DNA of 64,000 nt from Streptomyces sp. NBC_00539 (GTDB taxonomy: Bacteria; Actinomycetota; Actinomycetes; Streptomycetales; Streptomycetaceae), in assembly GCF_036346105.1 (NCBI RefSeq), contig NZ_CP107811.1, positions 5,413,501-5,477,500 of the forward strand, written 5' to 3'. The notes under the pieces were generated by a model. That model was not told the DNA's origin. It did no database searches and saw nothing but the letters and a program-made list of their open reading frames with translations. Shown here one piece after another: positions 27,129 through 36,206 of this stretch; position 1 is the first letter of the stretch; each line of letters begins with the position of its first letter. A program made the translations under genes and the position numbers.

Positions 27129-27412
27129 GGACGCCTCCTTTCACCGCGGTCAGTTGTCTTCTCTTCCGCTGCCCCTATGGTCGTCCATGATGCTGACAAC
27201 GCGCCAAGTGGATAGTCGGCGCGCACGGGTTTCGTGACGGTACTGGTGCAGAACATCCGTTGCACCGTCAAGGTCCCGAGCGCCTGCCGCTGCTGACTGA
27301 GTGAAAATACGACTGCGGACGCCGTCCGGGTGAGGCCTGCGGGCGTACGGGTGAACGGCCGGGCTCGGTACCATGCCCCCCGGCACGCGTATGACACACG
27401 GGGGAAGCGCAA
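27129..27412. promoter_or_regulatory. Divergent promoter region between sflA and the DUF5685 gene
   Basis: 283 bp with lower G+C than coding DNA. A GGTGCA/TGCACC inverted repeat (27245-27250, 27261-27266, 10-nt spacer) lies in the middle and could be a shared operator, but no known motif was recognised. A GGGGGAAG ribosome-binding site precedes the TTG start of the plus-strand gene. Confidence 0.4.
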
Positions 27413-28720
27413 TTGTTCGGCATAGTCAGACCTTGCACGCACCGGCTGGGCGAGCGGTTCAAAGCCGAGTGGATGGCCCATCTCTGCGGACTGTGCCTGG
27501 CACTTCGCGGGGACCACGGCCAGTTCGCGCGGGTCGTCACCAACTACGACGGGCTGCTGGTCTCCGTTCTGACGGAGGCTCAGTCGGCTCCCGCCGCCGG
27601 CTCCCGGCGCACCGCCGGGCCGTGTCCGCTGCGCGGGATGCGCAGGGCTCCGGTGGCCGACGGGCAGGGCGCCCGGCTCGCCGCCGCCGTCTCCCTGGTG
27701 CTGGCCTCCGCGAAGGTACGGGACCACGTGGCCGACCGGGACGGGCTGTTGGCGAGGGCCCCGATCGCGGCCGCCGCCCGCAAGGTAGCCCGGGGCTGGG
27801 ACCGGGCCGGCGCCCGTACCGGGGCCTTGCTCGGCTTCGACACGGCGGTGCTCGTCGACGCCGTCGACCGGCAGGGCGGCATCGAGACCCTGGCCGGGCC
27901 CGGGACGCCGGTCCTGGTGGTCACCGAGCCGACGGAGACGGCCACCGCGGCCGCCTTCGCGCATACCGCGGTCCTCGCCGGGCGTCCAGGCAACACGGCC
28001 GCGCTCGCCGAGGCGGGCCGCTACTTCGGGCGGCTCGCGCACCTGCTGGACGCCGTGGAGGACCAGGCCGCCGACGCCGCGGCGGGCGCCTGGAACCCCC
28101 TCACGGCCACCGGGACCTCCCGTGCCGAGGCCCGGCGGCTGTGCGACGACGCCCTGCACGGCATCCGGCTCGCCCTGCGCGAGGCGGAGTTCACCGACGC
28201 GGGCCTCGCCCACCGGCTGCTGGTGCACGAACTGCGCACCTCCGTGGACCGTGCCTTCGGCACCGGCCGCTGCGCCCACACCGGCGTGAACGCCGCGGGG
28301 CAGGGCTTCGGGGCCCCGCCGCAGGGGTACGGACCGCCGCAGGGGTACGGGGGCCAGGGGTACGGGGGCCAGGGCGGGGCGCCGTACGGGAGCGGCGGGC
28401 CGTACGCCCCGTACCCGCCGGCCGGGCCCGGAACGCCCCCGCCGCCGAGCGGCCCAGGCGGCCCCGGCTGGGGCGGGAGCGGTGGGGGCGGGCTGCCGCC
28501 GCAGAAGCCGCGCCGCGGGCTGCTCGCGGGCTGCGCGGTCGCCGTGGGGCTGTTCTGCACGTGCCGGCTGTGCTGCACCGAACACGAGGGCCCCTGGTCG
28601 CGCAAGAAGCGGGACGCGTGGTGCGACGACTGCGACTGCGGCAACTGCGACTGCGGCGGCTGTGACGGCTGCGGCTGTGACGGGTGCGAGTGCTGCTGCT
28701 GTCCCTGCGACGGCTGCTGA
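27413..28720 (+). CDS. DUF5685 protein with extreme Cys-rich C-terminal tail
   Basis: 435 aa. The helical N-terminal domain (residues 1-285) starts FGIVRPCTHRLGERF and contains HLCGLCLALRGDHG, the DUF5685 signature with conserved Cys/His. A Gly/Pro/Tyr-rich linker (GYGPPQGYGGQGYGGQGG) follows. Then come a short hydrophobic stretch (GLLAGCAVAVGLFCTCRLCC) and a tail in which 15 of the last ~30 residues are Cys, ending ECCCCPCDGC. About 20 Cys fall in the last 65 residues. The tail may bind metal or anchor the protein. The TTG start is set by GGGGGAAG 8 nt upstream and by homologues beginning MFGI. Function unknown. Confidence 0.85.
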   Translation: MFGIVRPCTHRLGERFKAEWMAHLCGLCLALRGDHGQFARVVTNYDGLLVSVLTEAQSAPAAGSRRTAGPCPLRGMRRAPVADGQGARLAAAVSLVLASAKVRDHVADRDGLLARAPIAAAARKVARGWDRAGARTGALLGFDTAVLVDAVDRQGGIETLAGPGTPVLVVTEPTETATAAAFAHTAVLAGRPGNTAALAEAGRYFGRLAHLLDAVEDQAADAAAGAWNPLTATGTSRAEARRLCDDALHGIRLALREAEFTDAGLAHRLLVHELRTSVDRAFGTGRCAHTGVNAAGQGFGAPPQGYGPPQGYGGQGYGGQGGAPYGSGGPYAPYPPAGPGTPPPPSGPGGPGWGGSGGGGLPPQKPRRGLLAGCAVAVGLFCTCRLCCTEHEGPWSRKKRDAWCDDCDCGNCDCGGCDGCGCDGCECCCCPCDGC

Positions 28721-28800
28721 CCGCCTGTCAGGTGACCCGCAGGCCCCGGACGGAGTACCGGGCGGTTCCCCTCCCGGCCCGTGTGGAAGGGCTGAGGGCC

Positions 28801-29634
28801 ATGAGCGATCACGAAGCGGGCGGTCCGGCGGAGGACGACCCGGACACCGCCTGGAAGCAGTGGCACGAACGTCGTCTGGCTGCCGTCTCCGCCCCTTACG
28901 GACCACTCGCCCTCACCGGTACGCACTGGCTCGCCGACTACCCGGAGGGTCGAATTCCGGCCGTTCCGGGGCGCTGGCGCGCCACCGCGGGCGGGGTGGC
29001 CCTGAGTGCCGGCCCCGGGGACGGCCTCAGCCTCGACGGTGAGCCCTTCACGGGGGACGCCGTGCTCGCCGCCGACGACGGCCCGGCCTCCGGGGCGCGG
29101 GTCTCGGCCGGGGACGTACGGCTCGTGGTGCTCCTGCGTGAGGGGGAGTGGGCGGTGCGCGTCTACGACCCGGCCGCCGGGGCCCGGCACACCTTCGGGG
29201 GCATCGAGGCGGGCCCCTACGATCCCGGCTTCGTGCTCGCGGGCCACTTCCGGCCATACGGCGAGGACCAGACCGTCCAGGTCGAGAACGTCGACGGACG
29301 GACCCGGGGGCTCGGCCTCGGCGGCGAGCTGAGCTTCGTGCACGGGGGCGTGGAACACACCCTCCAGGTCGCGGTGGGCCACGGGGACGGCAGTCTCTGG
29401 GCGGTGTTCGCCGACGCCACGAGCGGCACGTCCAGTTACCGCTTCCGTTTCCTGAGGCCCGGCGTCCCCGCGGCGGACCGCTCGATCACCGTCGACTTCA
29501 ACCGGGCGCTGCTGCCTCCCTGCGCCTTCGCCGACCACTTCATCTGCCCCTTCCCGCCGCCGGGCAACACCTTGCCGTTCGCGGTCGAGGCGGGGGAGCG
29601 GAGGCTGAAACGCGCCCTTGCCGCCGCAATCTGA
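28801..29634 (+). CDS. DUF1684 family protein
   Basis: 277 aa. Seen: [27 protein letters not shown] at the N-terminus and, near the C-terminus, [38 protein letters not shown], the family signature (DFNRA..PPCAF). No enzyme activity is proven for the family; the fold is beta-rich and cytosolic, without signal peptide. A start at ATG 28801 avoids the Arg-rich upstream frame. It stands 80 bp after the DUF5685 gene and may be co-transcribed. Confidence 0.88.
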   Translation: MSDHEAGGPAEDDPDTAWKQWHERRLAAVSAPYGPLALTGTHWLADYPEGRIPAVPGRWRATAGGVALSAGPGDGLSLDGEPFTGDAVLAADDGPASGARVSAGDVRLVVLLREGEWAVRVYDPAAGARHTFGGIEAGPYDPGFVLAGHFRPYGEDQTVQVENVDGRTRGLGLGGELSFVHGGVEHTLQVAVGHGDGSLWAVFADATSGTSSYRFRFLRPGVPAADRSITVDFNRALLPPCAFADHFICPFPPPGNTLPFAVEAGERRLKRALAAAI

Positions 29635-29779
29635 CGCCAGGACACTCCCGTCAGCGTCTCTCAAGGGACTTGTCAGGGGCACGGCGAACGCGAAGGCGTT
29701 TCCCGTGCCCCCGGCCGTCCCTCACAGGCACCGGCACCCCCACAGCGGCCGGGCCCCGATCCCTTACCGGGAGGACGAA

Positions 29780-30661
29780 GTGAGGACCAAGATCACCCGT
29801 ACCAGGCTGCTCGCGGCCGCCGTCGGCGCGGCTGCCGTCGCCGCGCTCGCGCTGCCCACCGCCGCCAGCGCGGACACCAAGGACAGCGGCTTCAGCGCCG
29901 CCCGGCTGGCCTCGGCCGAAGCCTCGGTCCTGCGTGCCGACGTCGCCGGCACCGCCTGGAACACCGACCCCGCCACCGGGACCCTGGTGGTCACCGCCGA
30001 CTCCACCGTCACGGCCGCCGACATCGCCAGGATCCGACGCGAGGCCGGGGCCGACGCGGCGGCCCTGAGGATCGAGCGCACCTCCGGCAAACTGCGCAAG
30101 CTGCTCTCCGGCGGCGACGCCATCTACGCGTCGAGCTGGCGCTGCTCGCTCGGCTTCAACGTCAGGAGCGGGAGCAACTACTACATCCTCACCGCCGGGC
30201 ACTGCACCGACGGCGCCGGCACCTGGTGGACCAGCACCTCCCACACCACCACCATCGGAACCACCGTCGGTTCGAGTTTCCCCACCAATGACTACGGCCT
30301 GATCAAATACGCCAGCAACTCGCCGGTGCCGCCCGGCACCGTCGGCAGCCAGGACATCACCAGCGCCGTCAACGCCACCACCGGCATGTCCGTCACCCGC
30401 CGCGGCTCCACCACCGGCATCCACGGCGGCACGGTGACCGGCCTCAACGCCACCGTCAACTACGGCAACGGCGACATCGTCTACGGCATGATCAAGACCA
30501 ACGTCTGCGCGGAGCCCGGCGACAGCGGCGGCCCGCTGTACTCCGGAACCCGCGCGGTCGGCCTCACCTCCGGCGGCAGCGGCAACTGCTCCTCGGGCGG
30601 GACCACCTTCTTCCAGCCCGTCGTCGAAGCCCTCAACGCCTACGGCGTCAGCGTGTACTGA
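29780..30661 (+). CDS. Streptogrisin-like secreted serine protease (S1 family) with propeptide
   Basis: 293 aa preproenzyme. A Sec signal ([21 protein letters not shown]) is followed by a ~75-residue alpha-lytic-protease-type propeptide ([20 protein letters not shown]). The mature enzyme probably begins at [16 protein letters not shown], close to streptogrisin A/B. The catalytic triad is visible: His in [10 protein letters not shown], Asp in TNDYGLIKY, Ser in [12 protein letters not shown]. Two disulphide pairs are likely. The enzyme folds outside the cell with the propeptide as chaperone and then self-cleaves. The GTG start follows GGGAGGA. A strong hairpin terminates the gene. Confidence 0.95.
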   Translation: MRTKITRTRLLAAAVGAAAVAALALPTAASADTKDSGFSAARLASAEASVLRADVAGTAWNTDPATGTLVVTADSTVTAADIARIRREAGADAAALRIERTSGKLRKLLSGGDAIYASSWRCSLGFNVRSGSNYYILTAGHCTDGAGTWWTSTSHTTTIGTTVGSSFPTNDYGLIKYASNSPVPPGTVGSQDITSAVNATTGMSVTRRGSTTGIHGGTVTGLNATVNYGNGDIVYGMIKTNVCAEPGDSGGPLYSGTRAVGLTSGGSGNCSSGGTTFFQPVVEALNAYGVSVY

Positions 30662-30678
30662 GCCACCCGCCCCGGTAC

Positions 30679-30717
30679 CCCTGGACGTCCTCCCGCCTTC
30701 TGGGAGGATGTCCAGGG
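30679..30717 (+). terminator. 16-bp hairpin after the protease gene
   Basis: Arms 30679-30694 and 30702-30717 pair over 16 bp with one G-T wobble and a 7-nt loop, 18 nt after the protease stop. It isolates the protease from the following SLOG gene. Confidence 0.85.
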
Positions 30718-30751
30718 CGTCCGTGTCCCCGGGGGGAGGCAGGTCTTTCGT

Positions 30752-31231
30752 ATGAAACGCATCGGGGTGACCGGACACCGGTCGATTCCCGTCGAGGCGC
30801 TCGCCCACGTCAGGCAGAGCCTGCGGGGCGTACTGTGCGGCGGACAGGGGCCGTTGGAGGTGCTCTCCAGCCTCGCGGAGGGCGCGGACCAGCTCTTCGC
30901 CGGCATCGCCCTGGAATGCGGCGCCGACCTCACCGTGGTGATCCCCAGCGAGGACTACGAGGGCGACTTCGCGGACGCCCGAGCCCTGGCCCGCTACCGG
31001 CAGCTCAGGCACCGGGCCGCCCAGGAAGTACGGATGGGCTTCGCCCGCTCCACCGACGAGGCGTACTACGCCGCCGGAACCTACATCGCCGAATCCTGCG
31101 ACCGCCTGGTCGCCGTCTGGGACGGTCTGCCGGCCCGCGGGCACGGCGGCACCGCCGAGATCGTGGCCTACGCGCGGGCGCTCGGCAAACCCGTCACCGT
31201 CATCTGGCGCGAGGGCGTGACCCGCCAGTGA
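30752..31231 (+). CDS. SLOG-superfamily nucleotide-binding protein
   Basis: A 159-aa protein with a Rossmann-like SLOG fold. Seen: RIGVTGHRSIPVEALAHVRQ (first strand and loop), LEVLSSLAEGADQLFAGIAL, LTVVIPSEDYEGDF, CDRLVAVWDGLPARGHGG and a terminal strand PVTVIWRE. SLOG proteins bind nucleotide-derived ligands, and in prokaryotic conflict systems they are paired with SLATT membrane effectors. Here the SLATT gene ends 24 bp away, convergent. GGGGGGAGG precedes the ATG. It could sense or process a nucleotide signal for the neighbouring system; this is inference from domain pairing. Confidence 0.82.
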   Translation: MKRIGVTGHRSIPVEALAHVRQSLRGVLCGGQGPLEVLSSLAEGADQLFAGIALECGADLTVVIPSEDYEGDFADARALARYRQLRHRAAQEVRMGFARSTDEAYYAAGTYIAESCDRLVAVWDGLPARGHGGTAEIVAYARALGKPVTVIWREGVTRQ

Positions 31232-31255
31232 GCCACGCCCCGCCCGCGACCGGGA

Positions 31256-32164
31256 TCAACTGCTGTGCCGCGCCAGCCAGTCCGTGTGCTGAGGAGAGAC
31301 GTACCGCTCCGTCTCGTACACGGCGGACGGCCACTGCGACTCGGTGATCGTCGTCTGCATCACCACCATCATCGCCGACAGGTCCTGCTCGATCAGTGTG
31401 TGCGCCTCGATCAGCGGATGGTGGCGCCGGACCTCGTTCCAGGCGATCGCCGCCGCCGCGGCCGCACTCAGCAGCGCCGTCAGCGACGGGCCCGGCCCCG
31501 AACCGAACGCGCCGAACAGTGCGAACAGCAGCGCCAGGCACGTCAGCAGCACGATCGTCCACGACCACAGCGCCGTCGCCCGCCGGGACACCTCCGTCTT
31601 GCGCTGGTACCAGTTGCGCTGCTCGATCAGCCGGTCCCGTACGTAGGTCTCCCTGCGCACCTGGTACCCCAGCCCGCGCAGCCGCTGCATCGCCCCGGTG
31701 ATCTCCCCGCCCTCCGGCAGCAGGCCCGCGGCCCGGGGATCCTCCCAGCCCATCTTGCGCAGCTCGTCCAGCCCGGCCTCCAGCCGGGTCCGGTACGTCG
31801 CCTCCGGGGCGCCGACGTCACTGCCGAACGGCGCCCCGTGCACCGCGTACCGCCAGGCCAGGGACTTGATGAACTCCGCGGCGCTCCGGTTGAGCTGCCA
31901 CTGCGGCCGGGCCCGGCGCCGGGTCGCCCGTACGCCCACCGCCAGCACCCCGGCGTAGGCCAGCGCGCTCAGCGCGCCGAACAGGTGCAGCGAGCCCGCG
32001 GCGGGCCCGGACGGCAGCGCGGCGGCCGCCGCGGCCGTGACCAGCAGCACCAGCTGCCTGCGCGTGGCCCGGGTGGACTCCCGCTGCCGGGAGATCGCCG
32101 CCTGATCGGTGTGGTGGAAGAGGGCCGGCAGGTCCTCGTTCCGGAAAGTCATGCTGTCGCTCAC
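31256..32164 (-). CDS. SLATT/DUF4231-type membrane protein, putative effector
   Basis: 302 aa with two pairs of hydrophobic helices (about residues 35-85 and 200-255) and a helical cytoplasmic region between them (AAEFIKSLAWRYAVHGAPFG, YVRDRLIEQRNWYQRKTEVS). The WRYAVHGAPF motif and the LRGLGYQVRRETYVRDRLIEQ...WYQRK segment are characteristic of the DUF4231/SLATT group (SMODS- and SLOG-associating 2TM effectors), thought to act on membranes when triggered. It is the last gene of the fxs operon, 64 bp after fxsT. The GTG 32164 start has a GGGG ribosome-binding site; ATG 32152 is an alternative. Confidence 0.82.
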   Translation of the reverse strand: MSDSMTFRNEDLPALFHHTDQAAISRQRESTRATRRQLVLLVTAAAAAALPSGPAAGSLHLFGALSALAYAGVLAVGVRATRRRARPQWQLNRSAAEFIKSLAWRYAVHGAPFGSDVGAPEATYRTRLEAGLDELRKMGWEDPRAAGLLPEGGEITGAMQRLRGLGYQVRRETYVRDRLIEQRNWYQRKTEVSRRATALWSWTIVLLTCLALLFALFGAFGSGPGPSLTALLSAAAAAAIAWNEVRRHHPLIEAHTLIEQDLSAMMVVMQTTITESQWPSAVYETERYVSPQHTDWLARHSS

Positions 32165-32228
32165 GGCGACCCCCCAGGTCTGCTGTAGGGGCGGGAGGCG
32201 GCCCGTGCGGGGGCCGCCCTCCGTCCGA

Positions 32229-35200
32229 TCACACGGCGAGCGGCTCCAGGTCGCGGTGGACCCGGCGCTCGTCGCGGGCGTAACGGGTCAGACCGTGGTC
32301 CTCGCCGAGCAGGCGCGTCAGCTCGGCCACCGTCTCCGTCCGTACCCGGGCCGCTTCCTCCTTGCGGCCCATCATGTCCAGGCTCACCGCCATGTTCGAC
32401 GCGGCCGCCAGGGTCTCCGGGTGGTGCGTCCCGAGCGCCTCGCGCAGCCGCAGCACCACCAGCCGCTCCAGCTCCAACGCGCCCTCCGGGTCCCCGAGGT
32501 CGGCGAGGGCGTTGGCCAGGTTCAGGTTGCCGAAGATGGTGTGCGGGTGGTTGTCGCCCAGCACCTCGCGCATGTGCCGGATCGTCTGGCGCAGCATCGG
32601 CTCCGCCGTGTCCGCGGAGCCCGTGCCCCAGTGGAAGACCGCCAGGTTGTTGACGGCGGCCAGGGTGTACGGGTGCCGCTCGCCCGGCACCTTCACGTAC
32701 TCGTCCACCACCTCCTGCGCCAGGTCCCGCGCCGCGCCCGCGTCCCCCGTCGCGAACAGGTCGGCCGCCAGGTTCAGTTCACAGGCCAGCAGGTCCGGGT
32801 TGACCGAGGTGTACTTGGCGCGGTAGCGGTTGCGGGTCGCCGTCGTCAGCCGCAGCGCGTCCTCCAGGTCGCCCGCCCTGCGCAGCGACACCGCCAGGTT
32901 CTTCGCCGCGGACAGGGTGCCCGGGAAGGCCCGGCCGAGCGTCCGCTTGTAGATGTCGTACGTCCGGCCCAGCAACTGCACCGAATCGTCGTACCGGCCC
33001 ACCTCGCGCAGGTCCCGGGCCAGGTTCTGCGCCGAGGACAGGGTGTACGGGTGGTCCGGGCCCAGTACCTCGGTGCGCCGGTCGAACACCTCCTGGTCGA
33101 TCTCCCGGGCCCGGGAGTACTGCCCGACCATGCGCAGGTTCAGCGCCAGGTTGTTCGCGGCGGCCAGGGTGCGCGGGTGCGCCTCGTGGAATATCTGCCC
33201 GAAGCCCTCGTGCGCGGCCGTCGCCAGCTCCATCGCCTCGCCGTAGCGGCCGAGCGCCCCCAGGTCCATCGCCAGGCCGCTGGTGGTCATGTACGTGTGC
33301 GGATGCGAGGGACCGAGCGCGGTCCGCTGCCGTTCCAGGGTGACTTCGTCCAGCTCCTTCGCCTCCACGAACCGGCCCTGGGAGCGCAGGATGTTCGACA
33401 GGTGGAACCGCAGGTAGAGGTACTGCAGGTCGCTGTCGCCCAGCATCTCCTTCCACACCTCGCGCAGCTCCTCGCCGAGCTGGTACGCGGCCTTGAAGTC
33501 GCCGCGCTTCCACAGGTAGCGCACCCGGTCGATCAGCAGCCGGCGGGTCTCCGGCTCCTTGCAGAACCGGGCCTCGGAGGGCGTCAGGTGCGGCCAGATG
33601 GTGTTGAAGCGGGGCCAGGTGGCCGGGTTGTCTATGGGCTCGTCGTCATCGGGCCGGGCACCCGCCAGGATCCGGTGCACGGCGTGCCGGGCCTCGCGCT
33701 GCTCCTCTTCCGACAACTGCGCGCGGATCACGGCCTGGACGAGGCGGTGCACCTGGATGCTGTTGCCGACCTGGTCGACCTTGGCCATCGCGAACCGGCC
33801 GATCTCCCTGATCACCCGGCCCAGCATCAGCTTCTCCTGGAGCGAGGAGTCGTACGGCTTGAGGGCGTTGATCATCTCCTTGCTGTAGAGGAGGTTCGCG
33901 GATATCGGCTCCGGCGCGAAGAAGGCGCACAGCTGCAACAGCCGCACGGCGGCCGGGGAGCGGGACTGGAGCCGCTCGATGGACACGTTCCAGGTCGCGG
34001 CGACGGGCTCCGGATAGCCGGCCGGCTGGTTCAGCCCCAGTACGCTGGCGGCCTGCTGCGCCAGCTGTTCCAGGTACGCGGACACGGGCGTGGCGGTCTC
34101 CGCGATCCAGGCACCCGCCTGCTCGACGGCCAGCGGCAGGTCGCCCACCGCCACGGCCACCTGCTCGGCGTCCTCGTGCGAGAGGCCGGGAGCCCGCCGC
34201 TGGAGGTGCTCGATGGACTCCTCGCGCAGGAACACGTCCACCGGCAGCGCGTCGCCGTACTGCGACCAGGACTGGTTGCGGGAGGTGACCAGGACGTGCC
34301 CCGGTCCGCCCGGCGGGAAGAACCGCTTGAGCGTCTCGGGGTCGTCCGCGTTGTCGAAGACCAGCAGCCAGCGCGAGGTGGGCACGCCCCGCCGCAGCAG
34401 GTCGATCGCCTCCTGGGACGCGGCGGCCATGTCCTCGCCGGCCTGGGCGCCCAGCCGTACGGCCAGCTCCGCGAGGGCCGCGACCACGTCGTCGGTCTGC
34501 TCCGAGGAGATCCACCAGACCAGGTCGTAGTCCGCCATGAACCGGTGGACGTACTCCAGGGCCACCTGCGTCTTGCCGACACCGCCGAGCCCGTACAGGG
34601 TCTGCGGCTGCGGGAGCACCACCGCCATGCCGCCGCCGAGCTGGTTGCGCATCCGCTCCAGCACGATGCTGCGCCCGGTGAAACCGGTGTTGCGGGGCGG
34701 CGCGTTCCAGATCTTGGGCACGGTCCCCGGGAAGCGGGGGCCCGGCTGGGAGGCACTGTTGACCGTGTCGTTCAGGGCCATGGGCCGCTCCACCGCACGC
34801 AGCAGGGCCGTGGTGGCGTGCACCTCGTCCAGGCGGAAGAGGTCCACCGGATTGCGGTCGATGTAGGGGGTCGCGAGCCGTACGTCGCCCACCCGCAGCG
34901 GCACCAGCTGGCGCCGGCCCCCCGTCGGGTCCTCGGCGGCGGCCCGGTTCCACACGTCGACGGCGCGGCCGGACTTGAGGAAGGCGGTGGAGAGCAGCAC
35001 GACCGTACGGGCGGCGCCGTCGACGCTGATGCCCGATCCGCCGAGGGTGTCCCCGGGCGACGGGGCGGGGGCCACTTCCGCCGAGACGTCCTTGGGCACC
35101 ACGCGGAAGCCGGCCCGGGTGAGCACCGACTCGATCCAGTCGGCCCACATCCGGTTCTCCGCGACGTAGCAGAGGAACAGGTCGGCCGGAAGGGCCGGGC

Positions 35201-36206
35201 GGCGCCGGGTGAAGGCGTCCCGGATCCGCATCCGGACGTCCTCGGCGATGGCCGGCATGGAGGTGATCTCGCCCTCGGTGACCACGGCGGTGAGCCGCTC
35301 GAACGCCGAGAGCAGGGAGTTGGTGAGCCCGGCCTCGTCGCCGAAGGTGGCCAGGGTCTCCTCGTAGGCGTAGTAGGGCCGGTACGGGATCTCCACCGCG
35401 CCCCAGTACGACGTCAGGTCGTCCCCGACGAGGCCGCCCGGGAAACGGTCGAACTTGATCCGGGCCAGTGCCCGCCCGGCGTCGGCCTTCTCCTTCTCGC
35501 CCTCGTCGATGCGCATCGGCACGGGGTAGATCTTGATGCCGCGGTCGTTGAACCGCTCGTCGATCTGCCGGGCCACGGAGGCGGCGCCGTCGATGGACTG
35601 GTCGGACAGGGTGAAGCAGTCGACCAGGACGTCCGGCAGGTGCACGGTACAGATGTCGGCGATGTCGGACAGGCCGGTGCGGCTGTCGATCAGCACGTAG
35701 TCGTAGTTCTTCTTCATGTCGGCGCGCAGCGCGTCGAAGAAGAGGCCGCCGCCGAGGCGGTCGTAGAAGTTGTCCCAGTCGAAGGTGGACACCGTCGCCG
35801 AGTACTCGCGGTTCTGCCGGCCCGCCGAGACGAAGTCGAGCGTGCCCCCGTCGGGGAACTCCCAGCCCAGCGTCTCCGGGGTGAGGGAGACCGCGTGCGG
35901 CTGTATCCGCGCGTAGTCCTTGTGCCAGTCGTCGGCGCGCTGCACCGGGCTGGTCGCGGCCCAGGCGTACTCGCTGATCAGGTCGATGACCCCGGTGGTG
36001 GCCCCGAGGGTGGAGGGGTCCAGGAAGGGGTGGAAGAAGCGGTGCAGACCCGGCGCCTCCAGGTCCCAGTCCACGGCCAGCACCCGCTTGCCGTTGGCCG
36101 CCAGGATCCAGGCGGTGTTCGCGAGCGCCATGGTGCGGCCCGTACCGCCCTTGTAGGAATAGAAGGTGACGATGCGTCCGCCATGGCTGTCACGACCGGC
36201 TGTCAT
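32229..36206 (-). CDS. fxsT: FxsT: ParA-TIR-NB-ARC-TPR multidomain protein of the FxSxx-COOH system
   Basis: 1325 aa in one chain. (1) A ParA/MinD-like N-terminus with FYSYKGGTGRTMALAN (residues 15-30) and VLAVDWDLEAPGLHRFF; (2) a TIR-like domain near 336-480 beginning ADLFLCYVAENRMWADWIES; (3) an NB-ARC/STAND NTPase with P-loop LYGLGGVGKTQVALEY near 535-550 and WLLVFDNADDP as Walker B; (4) about ten TPR units over the last ~400 residues (e.g. TLAAANNLALNLRMVGQYSR). NCBI calls such proteins FxSxx-COOH system tetratricopeptide repeat protein. The layout resembles ligand-gated STAND sensors. ATG 36206 follows GGGGGG, overlaps fxsC by 17 nt and opens at the ParA strand. Confidence 0.92.
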   Translation of the reverse strand: MTAGRDSHGGRIVTFYSYKGGTGRTMALANTAWILAANGKRVLAVDWDLEAPGLHRFFHPFLDPSTLGATTGVIDLISEYAWAATSPVQRADDWHKDYARIQPHAVSLTPETLGWEFPDGGTLDFVSAGRQNREYSATVSTFDWDNFYDRLGGGLFFDALRADMKKNYDYVLIDSRTGLSDIADICTVHLPDVLVDCFTLSDQSIDGAASVARQIDERFNDRGIKIYPVPMRIDEGEKEKADAGRALARIKFDRFPGGLVGDDLTSYWGAVEIPYRPYYAYEETLATFGDEAGLTNSLLSAFERLTAVVTEGEITSMPAIAEDVRMRIRDAFTRRRPALPADLFLCYVAENRMWADWIESVLTRAGFRVVPKDVSAEVAPAPSPGDTLGGSGISVDGAARTVVLLSTAFLKSGRAVDVWNRAAAEDPTGGRRQLVPLRVGDVRLATPYIDRNPVDLFRLDEVHATTALLRAVERPMALNDTVNSASQPGPRFPGTVPKIWNAPPRNTGFTGRSIVLERMRNQLGGGMAVVLPQPQTLYGLGGVGKTQVALEYVHRFMADYDLVWWISSEQTDDVVAALAELAVRLGAQAGEDMAAASQEAIDLLRRGVPTSRWLLVFDNADDPETLKRFFPPGGPGHVLVTSRNQSWSQYGDALPVDVFLREESIEHLQRRAPGLSHEDAEQVAVAVGDLPLAVEQAGAWIAETATPVSAYLEQLAQQAASVLGLNQPAGYPEPVAATWNVSIERLQSRSPAAVRLLQLCAFFAPEPISANLLYSKEMINALKPYDSSLQEKLMLGRVIREIGRFAMAKVDQVGNSIQVHRLVQAVIRAQLSEEEQREARHAVHRILAGARPDDDEPIDNPATWPRFNTIWPHLTPSEARFCKEPETRRLLIDRVRYLWKRGDFKAAYQLGEELREVWKEMLGDSDLQYLYLRFHLSNILRSQGRFVEAKELDEVTLERQRTALGPSHPHTYMTTSGLAMDLGALGRYGEAMELATAAHEGFGQIFHEAHPRTLAAANNLALNLRMVGQYSRAREIDQEVFDRRTEVLGPDHPYTLSSAQNLARDLREVGRYDDSVQLLGRTYDIYKRTLGRAFPGTLSAAKNLAVSLRRAGDLEDALRLTTATRNRYRAKYTSVNPDLLACELNLAADLFATGDAGAARDLAQEVVDEYVKVPGERHPYTLAAVNNLAVFHWGTGSADTAEPMLRQTIRHMREVLGDNHPHTIFGNLNLANALADLGDPEGALELERLVVLRLREALGTHHPETLAAASNMAVSLDMMGRKEEAARVRTETVAELTRLLGEDHGLTRYARDERRVHRDLEPLAV

